Shown here: positions 9,431 through 17,394 of the stretch, one piece after another
Numbering within the stretch: the first letter of the stretch is position 1
Layout of the letters: every line of letters begins with the position of its first letter
Source: Cyanobacteria bacterium TGS_CYA1
GTDB lineage: Bacteria > Cyanobacteriota > Vampirovibrionia > Obscuribacterales > Obscuribacteraceae
Direction: 5' to 3'
Length of the DNA stretch: 64,000 nucleotides
Assembly: GCA_026129135.1 (NCBI GenBank)
Contig: JAHCIQ010000001.1
Location: 496,001-560,000, forward strand
The notes under the pieces: generated by a model
Seen by the model: only the letters and a program-made list of their open reading frames with translations
What the model was told of the DNA's origin: nothing
Databases searched by the model: none
Program-made: the position numbers and the translations under genes

Positions 9431-10447
9431 TTGTCCAACCGGCATCCTAGCGACTGGATCGGGGCGAGAATAGGTAATTACACTATTCAAGAACTGGTTG
9501 GTGAAGGTACGTTCTCGTTCGTATTCAAATCGTTAGATAGATTAACTCAGTCCGAGCGTGCAATTAAAGTTCCAAAAGAAGAAGCCGCAAATCCAGAATT
9601 CACACGCGATTCCCACCCTGTTGGAACAATGGCTCCCCATGAGCCTGTGCCGACTCAGGTCTTTGTGAAAAAGCCTGATAGATACTCGCCTCAGGAAGCG
9701 TCTCCTTATAGTATTCACAAGATTCAAATTGCCCGCACAAGAGCCGTATCGGAGCAGGGTCTTGTAAGTATCGATGATTACTCACTGGAAAAAGATCGTG
9801 TTTTTTCAGTGATGCCGCTCATAGCCGGAAAAACTTTCAGACAGTATATGCGATCTGGTCCGGTACCAGTTGCGGTGCTTAGAAATCTGGCTCTTACCTT
9901 GCAGAGACTCAATAATAATCAGGAATTCGGCTATCATGGCGACGTTAAGCCGGAGAACATGGTAGTAACCAATAGTGGTGTTATTCTTGTTGATTGCGGA
10001 TTCTTTGGTGCTACCGAATATGGTGACACCGAAGACGACCGTAAATCTTTAATCGTGACCACTCCAAGATATTATCCTCATCTAAAAGCAGATGACTTAC
10101 TGGCATTTGGGCTTATTCTATGGGAAGTAGCTTGTCGCAAACCGCTTTTAACCGGGGTATCGTATTCGCGCGATTTCGATTTGAAAAAAGCATCGGACGA
10201 CTTGCTTGAGCTCGTACACAAGGAAGAAAATCTGGGCAATTTCCATTTTTCGCAAATAATCAAAACAGAAAAACCATCGCAATTGCGAGGCGGTTTGCCA
10301 GAAATTGTCGAGCATATCTTATTGCGCGCAGTGCGACTCAATTTCATCGAAGACGACAAGCTTGACGTTTCACCAGGTTATGACAGTTTTGAAGAAATTG
10401 CTGATGATTTGCGATTGATTTCGCAAGAGGGCATTCACTACTTGTAA
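9431..10447 (+). CDS. Divergent Ser/Thr protein kinase-like protein
   Basis: 338 residues from a TTG start 7 bp after the DUF1292 gene. Kinase motifs can be followed: glycine loop VGEGTFSFVF at about 20-29, Lys in RAIKVPKEE, catalytic loop HGDVKPENMV (HG instead of HR) and metal-binding VDCGFFG (DCG instead of DFG). Between the N-lobe Lys and the rest of the N-lobe is an inserted segment of about 45 residues rich in Pro/His (about 60-95). No membrane segment is seen. It keeps the key Lys, Asp, Asn and Asp, so activity is plausible, although the changed HRD and DFG motifs may mean weak or atypical activity. Co-location with a K+ channel suggests linked regulation (inference). Confidence 0.75.
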   Translation: MSNRHPSDWIGARIGNYTIQELVGEGTFSFVFKSLDRLTQSERAIKVPKEEAANPEFTRDSHPVGTMAPHEPVPTQVFVKKPDRYSPQEASPYSIHKIQIARTRAVSEQGLVSIDDYSLEKDRVFSVMPLIAGKTFRQYMRSGPVPVAVLRNLALTLQRLNNNQEFGYHGDVKPENMVVTNSGVILVDCGFFGATEYGDTEDDRKSLIVTTPRYYPHLKADDLLAFGLILWEVACRKPLLTGVSYSRDFDLKKASDDLLELVHKEENLGNFHFSQIIKTEKPSQLRGGLPEIVEHILLRAVRLNFIEDDKLDVSPGYDSFEEIADDLRLISQEGIHYL

Positions 10448-10551
10448 GTTCTCGATACCGTCGAAATTTAATAGAAGCAATTAGCCGGAGACGTATTTGT
10501 TTCGCTTTGGCTTGGGAATATTAAATAGGCAATAGTTTAAAGGATGTATTT

Positions 10552-11496
10552 ATGGCTGAAGGTGAACAAAATGTCGAACCTGCTGTATTGACGGGTGGAC
10601 ATGATTCTGAGGAAGTTTCGCCCGCACGACCTTTTGAATTTGTCAATCTTTTGGAAAGCAATCGCTCTCCTTTAGTTAGCCCTGAGCTGAGTTCGGTTTT
10701 TCCCGATTCCAAAGCCCTGTTAGCTGGTCTTGCGGTGTCTGGCAAGCCAGGTGATGGAAACATCATTTTGGCTCAAGCTGGTCCAGAAGGTTTAAGACCA
10801 TTTGCACCGCTGTCAACTCCTGAAATGACTCGTTTTCAACAGGGTGCGGACAAAGTGAGAAATGGCGAAACGTTAGAATCCGTTTTTAAGTCTGATTTTA
10901 GTCCGTTGATGCTTGAAGTTGATAAAAAAACAAATGATGCAAGGTCCGAATTTCAGAAAAGGTTTGGAGATATTCTGAAAAGTAGTCTTCCTGTTTTGGA
11001 TGCAAAGGACAGTCTAGTTCAAGGCATCAGAAGATTGGAGGCTAATCAGTCTAAAATACCAGATACGCCCGAAAATAAGGCCAAGCTTGGCGAGCTTCTG
11101 AATATGGTTTCGTCGATGATTGGAAAACCGGGAGACGATCAAATTACTCGCGACCCTACCTTGGGTCCAATAACTAAAGCTGAGATCGACAGATTCGCAG
11201 CGTTGGCAAACGAGATGCAGTTGCCTGGGGCGGCGGAGTTAATTAGCAAATTCAATAATTTTGCGCAGACTTTCAATCGCCATCAGCCAGAAATGGCTGA
11301 GGGTGTGAGATTGGGAAGAAACTATAACGATGCACTAACTAATCAATTGCAGATTTATGATGGGGTAACTAGCTTGTTTGAGGCGCAAGGACATCCTCAG
11401 GCCTCCCGTTTCCGTGCATTAACTCAAGGAATTGCACAAGCTGAGCAGGAATTCTTGCAGAGATTCGTTTCTGGATTCAAATTTCAAAAAGTCTGA
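10552..11496 (+). CDS. Hypothetical helical protein
   Basis: 314 residues, not recognised. It has no signal peptide or membrane helix. The first 70 or so residues are Pro/Ser/Glu-rich and likely disordered; the remainder (about 90-314) is predicted from composition to be mostly helical, with segments such as KTNDARSEFQKRFGDILKSS and ASRFRALTQGIAQAEQEFL. A spacing-compatible purine stretch, AAAGGATG, precedes the ATG. Its stop abuts the stop of lysS on the other strand inside a small inverted repeat (11490-11503, AGTCT-GATT-AGACT). Coding character is good; the function is unknown. Confidence 0.65.
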   Translation: MAEGEQNVEPAVLTGGHDSEEVSPARPFEFVNLLESNRSPLVSPELSSVFPDSKALLAGLAVSGKPGDGNIILAQAGPEGLRPFAPLSTPEMTRFQQGADKVRNGETLESVFKSDFSPLMLEVDKKTNDARSEFQKRFGDILKSSLPVLDAKDSLVQGIRRLEANQSKIPDTPENKAKLGELLNMVSSMIGKPGDDQITRDPTLGPITKAEIDRFAALANEMQLPGAAELISKFNNFAQTFNRHQPEMAEGVRLGRNYNDALTNQLQIYDGVTSLFEAQGHPQASRFRALTQGIAQAEQEFLQRFVSGFKFQKV

Positions 11497-12999
11497 TTAG
11501 ACTGACTGTTCAGGTTTCTCTTCCTTGTGTGGTTTCATAGTTGGAAATGCTATGACATCTCGAATAGACGCCGAGTCTGTAAGTAGCATCACAAGCCTGT
11601 CTATACCGATACCTATTCCCATGGTCGGTGGCATTCCGTATTCCATGGCCAGAATGAAATCGAGATCGAGCGGCATTGCTTCAACATCGCCCGCAGCTTT
11701 TTTGCGTGCTTGTTCTTCCAGTCGAGCTCTTTGATCTAAGGGGTCTGTAAGCTCGCTGTAGCCGTTTGCAAGTTCGCGCCCGGCAACCATGAGCTCGAAG
11801 CGTTCGACTTCGCCGGGTCTGTCTCTATGCGCTTTTGTAAGGGGTGAAATTTCGACTGGATAATCGATGATGAAGGTAGGTTGAATCAACGTATGTTCTA
11901 CTTTCTCTTCGAATATTGTATTTATCACTTCACCGCGTGTTTTTTCGCCGTCTAGTCTGACACCAATTTCGGTGGCGCAAGCTTTCACCTCGTCGAATGT
12001 TTTCATCGATTCGACATCTTTGCCAGTCACTTCTTTAATGGCGTCGACCATTCTGATGCGTTTGAAAGGCTGTTTGAAATTAAGTACTTGTCCTTGATAG
12101 ACCAGGTCTGATGTTCCGCAGACCGAAGTTGCGCACTGGAGAAGCATTTCTTCGGTGAAATCCATTAAGTCTTTGTAATCGCCATAAGCGCAGTACATCT
12201 CGAGCATAGTGAATTCGGGATTATGTCTTGTGCTTATGCCTTCGTTGCGGAAGATACGACCAATTTCATATACGCGCTCGAAGCCACCCACTACGAGCCG
12301 TTTTAAGTGCAGCTCGGTTGCGATGCGCAAATACAATTCTAGATCGAGTGTATTGTGGTGCGTGACGAATGGTCTTGCATCGGCACCACCAGCCTCTACT
12401 TGCAGAGTAGGAGTTTCGATTTCTAAAAAGCCTCGGCTATCGAGAAAATTGCGAATGGTGCGAATAGCCAGACTGCGCTTGCGAAGCGTGTCTCGGACTT
12501 CGGGATTGATTATCAAATCGACATAGCGATGGCGATATCGCGCTTCGACGTCGGTAAAGCCGCTCCAGCTGTCGGGCAGCGGTTGAAGCGATTTGCAAAG
12601 CAATTCGAAATCGGTCACTTTTACAGAAAGTTCGCCTGCTTTTGTGCGGCGAATCGTGCCTGTAGCGCCGATGATATCTCCTTTGTCGAAGAGTTTGAGC
12701 GTTTGCAATTTGTCCTTGTCAAGATTCTCTTTGTGGCAGAAGAGCTGAATTTTGCCCGAATCATCGTATAAGTCGACAAACATCCAGGTGTTGCGCTCAT
12801 TCATGACGCGCCCACAAACCTTGACCACGTCTTGAGTTTCGGTTTCGTTAGCAAGGTCTTTGTACTTCTCCTGCAAGTCTTTATTCTGATGGGTGCGCTC
12901 GAATTTGTAGGGATATGGCTGTATCCCTTGTTCGCGCAGAGTTTGCAGTTTTTTCAAGCGCTCGTCTCTGAGACGCGAGCTTTCTGAATCCTTACTCAA
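11497..12999 (-). CDS. lysS: Lysyl-tRNA synthetase (class II)
   Basis: 500 residues, the usual length. The N-terminal OB-fold anticodon-binding domain spans about 60-150 (VKVCGRVMNERNTWMFVDLY). The class II catalytic core follows: motif 1 near 175-205 (RTIRNFLDSRGFLEIETPTL), motif 2 near 248-268 (IGRIFRNEGISTRHNPEFTM) and motif 3 near 460-485 (GIGIGIDRLVML). It charges tRNA-Lys in the cytoplasm. It is convergent with the preceding unknown gene, with adjacent stop codons, and faces away from gyrA. Region 13000-13194 between them carries the gyrA promoter. Confidence 0.97.
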   Translation of the reverse strand: MSKDSESSRLRDERLKKLQTLREQGIQPYPYKFERTHQNKDLQEKYKDLANETETQDVVKVCGRVMNERNTWMFVDLYDDSGKIQLFCHKENLDKDKLQTLKLFDKGDIIGATGTIRRTKAGELSVKVTDFELLCKSLQPLPDSWSGFTDVEARYRHRYVDLIINPEVRDTLRKRSLAIRTIRNFLDSRGFLEIETPTLQVEAGGADARPFVTHHNTLDLELYLRIATELHLKRLVVGGFERVYEIGRIFRNEGISTRHNPEFTMLEMYCAYGDYKDLMDFTEEMLLQCATSVCGTSDLVYQGQVLNFKQPFKRIRMVDAIKEVTGKDVESMKTFDEVKACATEIGVRLDGEKTRGEVINTIFEEKVEHTLIQPTFIIDYPVEISPLTKAHRDRPGEVERFELMVAGRELANGYSELTDPLDQRARLEEQARKKAAGDVEAMPLDLDFILAMEYGMPPTMGIGIGIDRLVMLLTDSASIRDVIAFPTMKPHKEEKPEQSV

Positions 13000-13115
13000 G
13001 TGAGAATCTCCAATTAATTGATTTGAATGAATAATTTACCTAGAAAGAGGGGGTCAAGACCTGAGTCGGTCCTAACAAATGGAAGGTTTCGGGCGAATTC
13101 AGAGCCCATCATTCA

Positions 13116-13124
13116 TGTTATAAT
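13116..13124 (+). promoter_or_regulatory. Extended -10 promoter for gyrA
   Basis: TGTTATAAT at 13116-13124 matches the bacterial extended -10 consensus TGnTATAAT exactly. No good -35 hexamer lies 17 bp upstream (AATTCA), which is typical of extended -10 promoters. It is 70 bp upstream of the gyrA GTG start at 13195, and a GGGGGA ribosome-binding sequence lies near 13180-13186. The role is inferred from sequence and position only. Confidence 0.55.
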
Positions 13125-13194
13125 TTACCATTGTTACAGCCGCTTCAAAGCGGCATGGAATCTATATTTAACTGTTTCAGGGGGATCTTGAATA

Positions 13195-15744
13195 GTGAGC
13201 CAATCTAGTGGATCCGGGGGCAACGCAGGCGGCGGAGCCGGTTCAGGCGGTCGAGTAATTACGATCGATTTGAAAGAGGAAATGCGCAAGTCTTTTATAG
13301 ACTATGCAATGTCCGTCATCATTTCCAGAGCCATTCCCGACGTGCGCGACGGTTTGAAACCAGTGCACAGACGCATCATTTTTGGTATGAACGAGCAAGG
13401 TCTTGCGCCGAACGAGAGATATCGTAAAGCGGCAAAGACAGTTGGTGAAGTTATGGGTAACTATCACCCCCACGGCGACCAGGCTATATACGATGCGCTT
13501 GTCAGGCTGGCTCAGCCCGAAAGTACAAGATATATGCTTGTCGATGGTCACGGTAATTTTGGCGATTTAGACAACCCGCCAGCTGCTATGCGATACACTG
13601 AAGCACGTCTTGCGCCTATTGCAATGGAAATGCTTGCTGACATCGATGCTGAAACGGTTGACATGCGCGCAAACTTCGACGACAGTCGCAAAGAGCCAGT
13701 CGTCTTGCCCTCCAGAGTCCCGGCATTATTATTGAATGGTTCTGCTGGCATCGCAGTCGGTATGGCAACCAATATTCCTCCTCACAACTTGAAAGAAGTG
13801 ATGGATGGCATCATTGCCAAAATCGACAATCCCGAACTTACTTCCAAAGATTTGATGCAATGGGTCAAGGGTCCTGATTTTCCATCGGGCGGTACCATAA
13901 TGGGAACCGAAGCTATTGAAGAATCTTTCTTGACCGGACGTGGTTCAATCATGGTTCGCGGAGATGCCACCATCGAGCAATTGCCCGGCGGAAATGGTCG
14001 TCAGTCGCGCATGGCCATTATCGTCACATCGCTTCCTTATATGGTGGGCCCTGAAGCTTTTGCCAAACGTGTGGCAGAACTCGTTCGAGGTGAGCGTCTA
14101 ACCGGAATCAGCGACGTCAACGATGAAACAGACAGAAACGGACTTAGAGTCGTAATCGAACTCAAGCGTGACGCCCATCCCGAAGTGGTGCTCAATAACC
14201 TCTACAAGCACACTCAGTTGCAGCAGTCATTTCCAGTGAATACTCTGGCACTGGTGCGCGGACGCCCAGCCACTCTTCAATTGTCTGACCTGCTTCAAGA
14301 ATTCATCGACCACAGAATCGATGTTGTCACTCGTCGCACCAGATACCAGTTGCGCAAAGCCGAAGAGCGCGCTCATATTTTAGAAGGCTATCTAAAAGCT
14401 CTAAAAAATATAGAAGAAGTCATTCAAGTCATAAGAAAAGCCGATTCAACCGATGAAGCAAGACAAGGTTTGATTTCGAAATTCGGTCTTGACGAAGTGC
14501 AAGCAAACGCAATTCTCGAAATGCAATTGCGCCGCCTGACAGGATTAGAATCTGGCAAGATTCAAAAAGAATACGAAGAGATTCAAGCCAAGATCAAAGA
14601 GTACAAAGCGATGCTCGACAATCGCCAACTCGTGCTCGATGTTATCAAAAAAGAAACCACTGCAATTCGCGACAAGTATGGCGACGAACGCAGGACTCGC
14701 ATCGAAGGCAAAGTCGATACCGATATTTCGGCTAAAGACCTCACGCCTAATGAAGCGATGGCAGTATTCATCACCAACCAGAACTATATCAAGCGTATTC
14801 CGCTTGATACATTCAAACGTCAGCGTCGTAACACACGCGGCGTAACGGGCATGAAGACTCGCGAAGAGGACGAAATTCAACACTTCTTCGTAGCCAATAT
14901 GCACGACCGCCTGCTTGTCTTCACGAGTAGAGGTCAGGTATATCCGATCGAAGTTATGGACCTGCCCGAAGGCGGTCGCACCGCTCGAGGTCTTGCCTTG
15001 GTAAACCTCGCGCCTATAGGTCAGGAAGAAAATGTCACAGCTGTTATTCCTGTGGCTGAATTCAAAGACACATCGCATCTCATTATGCTTACAGCTGGTG
15101 CTTACATCAAGAAAGTGCCAATGTCAGAATTCGCTAGTATCAGACGTAGTGGCATCATCGCCATTTCGCTTGGCGAAGGAGACGAGCTTGGCTGGGTGAA
15201 AACATCCACTGGCAAGTCCGATGTATTAATCGGTACGAGCAACGGTATGTGTATTCGCTATAGCGAAGAAGAGCTGAGACCGATGGGTCGCGCGGCTCGT
15301 GGCGTGCGCGCCATGACGCTTCGTGAAGGCGACAAAATAGTTGGATTCGACGCTGTTGAGCCAAAAGACACTCACAGTATTCTGGTCGTCACAAACGACG
15401 GTTATGGTAAACGAGTCAAGTTCGACGAGTTCAGACAACAAGGTCGCGGTGGTGTAGGCATCATCGGAACCAAGTTCAAATCTGGCAGTTCAAGACTTGC
15501 TTGCTTGACTGTAGTTGCTCCCGAAGACCATGTAGTCATTGCCACCGCCAACGGCATCGTGGTGAGACAGCAAGTGTCCGAAATCAGCTCGCAAGGAAGA
15601 ATGGCTACTGGAGTACGTATCCAGCAACTAGGCGCGGATGATTCTGTGGTTTCTGTAAGTCCGTTCGTTGATCCGACGGCTTCGCAAGATCTCGGAACAG
15701 ATACTGGAGAAGTCGATATAGTAGGCGACGACGCAGCAGAATAA
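13195..15744 (+). CDS. gyrA: DNA gyrase subunit A
   Basis: 849 residues from a GTG start. The N-terminal breakage-reunion domain has the catalytic Tyr in MRYTEARL at about 132, followed by the coiled-coil and C-terminal beta-pinwheel (about 520-820) with repeated GRxxRG blades. Gyrase introduces negative supercoils and acts with GyrB, which is not in this window. The start is preceded by a Gly/Ser-rich leader (SSGSGGNAGGGAGSGG) before VITIDLKEEM, longer than usual. The GyrA box that defines gyrase activity, QRRGGKG in E. coli, reads QRRNTRG here at 543-549. A ParC-like topoisomerase IV is an alternative, but overall length and similarity favour GyrA. Confidence 0.93.
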   Translation: MSQSSGSGGNAGGGAGSGGRVITIDLKEEMRKSFIDYAMSVIISRAIPDVRDGLKPVHRRIIFGMNEQGLAPNERYRKAAKTVGEVMGNYHPHGDQAIYDALVRLAQPESTRYMLVDGHGNFGDLDNPPAAMRYTEARLAPIAMEMLADIDAETVDMRANFDDSRKEPVVLPSRVPALLLNGSAGIAVGMATNIPPHNLKEVMDGIIAKIDNPELTSKDLMQWVKGPDFPSGGTIMGTEAIEESFLTGRGSIMVRGDATIEQLPGGNGRQSRMAIIVTSLPYMVGPEAFAKRVAELVRGERLTGISDVNDETDRNGLRVVIELKRDAHPEVVLNNLYKHTQLQQSFPVNTLALVRGRPATLQLSDLLQEFIDHRIDVVTRRTRYQLRKAEERAHILEGYLKALKNIEEVIQVIRKADSTDEARQGLISKFGLDEVQANAILEMQLRRLTGLESGKIQKEYEEIQAKIKEYKAMLDNRQLVLDVIKKETTAIRDKYGDERRTRIEGKVDTDISAKDLTPNEAMAVFITNQNYIKRIPLDTFKRQRRNTRGVTGMKTREEDEIQHFFVANMHDRLLVFTSRGQVYPIEVMDLPEGGRTARGLALVNLAPIGQEENVTAVIPVAEFKDTSHLIMLTAGAYIKKVPMSEFASIRRSGIIAISLGEGDELGWVKTSTGKSDVLIGTSNGMCIRYSEEELRPMGRAARGVRAMTLREGDKIVGFDAVEPKDTHSILVVTNDGYGKRVKFDEFRQQGRGGVGIIGTKFKSGSSRLACLTVVAPEDHVVIATANGIVVRQQVSEISSQGRMATGVRIQQLGADDSVVSVSPFVDPTASQDLGTDTGEVDIVGDDAAE

Positions 15745-15804
15745 GACTGAATCTAGATCCAAATCTGAGATCAGAGCTAAATCTGAATCCAAAACCTAAC
15801 AACA

Positions 15805-15836
15805 AAGAAGAGGTGTCTAAAAGCACCTCTTCTTTC
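15805..15836 (+). terminator. gyrA intrinsic terminator
   Basis: A perfect 12-bp stem (15805-15816 with 15825-15836) has an 8-nt loop and lies 60 bp after the gyrA stop. The 3' arm ends in TTCTTT, giving a U-rich end on the rightward transcript, and the A-rich 5' arm could act in the other direction. Its placement right after gyrA makes a terminator the natural reading. Confidence 0.8.
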
Positions 15837-15848
15837 AATAAGTAAACT

Positions 15849-15888
15849 TGCGCCCTTTATCTCATTTGGTCGTTAGAAAAAGGGCGCA
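15849..15888 (+). terminator. Second hairpin, possible back-up terminator
   Basis: A perfect 10-bp stem, TGCGCCCTTT (15849-15858) with AAAGGGCGCA (15879-15888), encloses a 20-nt loop and is followed by TCTTTCCTTTCT. It lies just behind the first gyrA terminator and before the convergent small gene ending at 15998. It may be a tandem or bidirectional terminator. Confidence 0.5.
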
Positions 15889-15977
15889 TCTTTCCTTTCT
15901 GCAGAACAGCAAGAAAAAAGACACTAGCCCTTTGTAGTGAGATATTCGACCAAAAAGATTTTCAAGACAATTCAAGA

Positions 15978-16003
15978 GAAGTGTTCAGGAGAAGTGTTCA
16001 GGA
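15978..16003. repeat. 13-bp tandem duplication
   Basis: GAAGTGTTCAGGA occurs twice back to back (15978-15990 and 15991-16003), followed by a partial third copy, GAAG. The stop codon of the small minus-strand gene at 15998 lies in the second copy. This looks like a local slippage duplication at the 3' end of that gene; no function is inferred. Confidence 0.7.
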
Positions 16004-16303
16004 GAAGCGAACAGCTATTCCCAGCTCGCGTCCTTTTTGCTGACACCAGTTGATTGCTAGCTGACGAGCAAGAGCGAGATTCGAAGCTGGATTTGAACAG
16101 TTGGAAAATACTTTCGCCAGTATTTGTTCCAGCTCCATTTTGTGAGGCTGCATACTCTGTGGCACAGTGCACGGAAAACAAACTTTCCATGTACCTGTGT
16201 CGTCGACGCTTACGATATCGAGATCAAGCGTGACTTCCTGACTTTTAGAAACGGAGATTGAAGCGCTTGTCATAAGGTTAGACCCGTGTGTAGTGCCGGT
16301 CAC
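15998..16303 (-). CDS. Small hypothetical protein
   Basis: Up to 101 residues from a GTG at 16303; an in-frame ATG at 16273 would give 91 (MTSASISVSKSQEVTLDLDI). The family is not recognised. The N-terminal half looks beta-stranded (SQEVTLDLDIVSVDD, GTWKVCFPCTVP), and the C-terminal half looks helical, with three Cys in total and a basic end (QQKGRELGIAVRF). No export signal is visible. It lies 111 bp upstream of the response regulator start region on the same strand but downstream in transcription terms, so it is probably a separate unit. Coding status is likely but not certain. Confidence 0.5.
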   Translation of the reverse strand: MTGTTHGSNLMTSASISVSKSQEVTLDLDIVSVDDTGTWKVCFPCTVPQSMQPHKMELEQILAKVFSNCSNPASNLALARQLAINWCQQKGRELGIAVRFS

Positions 16304-16414
16304 CCTTATAATAACGTTACATTTTCAAAATTGGCAAGCCCAAAAGCTCACTATTAGCCAAAAATCATGTTGTCATGAGAATTGTCTTAGAGAACTAAAG
16401 AGATGCAGAGCGAA

Positions 16415-17116
16415 TTAGCGTGAGCCGTCTTCTTCTTTGAGAACATAACCTTCGCCGCGAACGGTCTGGATAAGACGTTTTTGGCTGGCATCTTCGAGTT
16501 TGGAACGCAAATAACGAATATATACTTCGATTACATTGGATTCGCCGATGAAGTCATAGCCCCATACTTTGTCGAAAATGAATTCGCGTGAAAGTACTTG
16601 CTCTGGATACTGCATGAAAAGTCTCAAGAGATCGAATTCTTTGGCGCGCAAATCGAGTTGGCGCTCTCCGCGCTTGACCACACGATTGAGCTGGTCCATC
16701 CACAAATCCGAATAGGTCAAAATGCCTTCTTGTGGTTTGCGTCTCATTACTGCTCTTATGCGAGCAAGCAATTCTTCTGTTGCAAATGGTTTGGTCAGAT
16801 AGTCATCTGCACCTGAATCAAGACCGACTACACGATCCTGGACGCCGTCTTTGGCGGTTAGCATGATGACTGGAACTTTGGACATTGCGCGCAGGCGGCG
16901 GCAAACTTCCACACCATCAAGACCAGGAAGCATCACGTCTAGAAGTACCAAGTCTGGTTGGTCACGTTTGAAAAGATCCAGACCCTGATTGCCTTCATGG
17001 GCTACTGATACTTGATATCCTTCATAACCGAGTTCGAGCTCAATGAGTCTCGCGATGTTAACATCGTCCTCAATAATGAGAATCTTTAAGGCGCTGCCCT
17101 CGTTTCCGCTAGACAC
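16415..17116 (-). CDS. OmpR/PhoB-type response regulator
   Basis: About 233 residues from the GTG at 17116. The receiver domain (LKILIIEDDVNIAR..., phospho-acceptor Asp in LVLLDVMLPG, conserved Lys in YLTKPF) is followed by a winged-helix DNA-binding domain ending in VRGEGYVLKEE. It is a two-component transcription factor. The frame is open to an ATG at 17197, which would add 27 residues, but GGGGGA lies 12 bp before the GTG and the receiver starts 10 residues in, so the shorter start is preferred. No sensor histidine kinase lies nearby, so it is an orphan regulator in this window. Confidence 0.9.
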   Translation of the reverse strand: MSSGNEGSALKILIIEDDVNIARLIELELGYEGYQVSVAHEGNQGLDLFKRDQPDLVLLDVMLPGLDGVEVCRRLRAMSKVPVIMLTAKDGVQDRVVGLDSGADDYLTKPFATEELLARIRAVMRRKPQEGILTYSDLWMDQLNRVVKRGERQLDLRAKEFDLLRLFMQYPEQVLSREFIFDKVWGYDFIGESNVIEVYIRYLRSKLEDASQKRLIQTVRGEGYVLKEEDGSR

Positions 17117-17394
17117 GATATCTGTTATCCCCCGTCTGTAAGCAACCTTTATATGGTAGCTGAAATTCGTCTCACTGCCCGGATTATGTATTTCCATTAC
17201 ACAAAACGTAAAAGCATCGAAGCATGGCTTTCATGCCTGGCATTGAACATTAAATTTAGCAGGTGTTAACCCGGAAGGAAATACCTTAACTACCAATAAA
17301 TTGGAATTTCTTCGACTTATTGCTACCTGAAAACTCACTTTTTACATAAGCCTTTTTCAAGTGCTTACCAATTCAAGATTGGTCAACCGAAAGA

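Noticed and set aside
14545-15078. Minus-strand open frame of 177 codons
   Set aside because: Fully antisense to conserved gyrA; Phe/Arg-rich composition and no recognisable domain.
15605-15838. Minus-strand open frame of 77 codons rich in Leu/Arg/Ser
   Set aside because: It lies over the gyrA 3' end and its terminator hairpin; composition follows the opposite strand of coding plus a stem-loop.
15978-16003. 13-bp tandem copies considered as a CRISPR or satellite array
   Set aside because: Only two copies and a fragment with no spacers; recorded as a local duplication.
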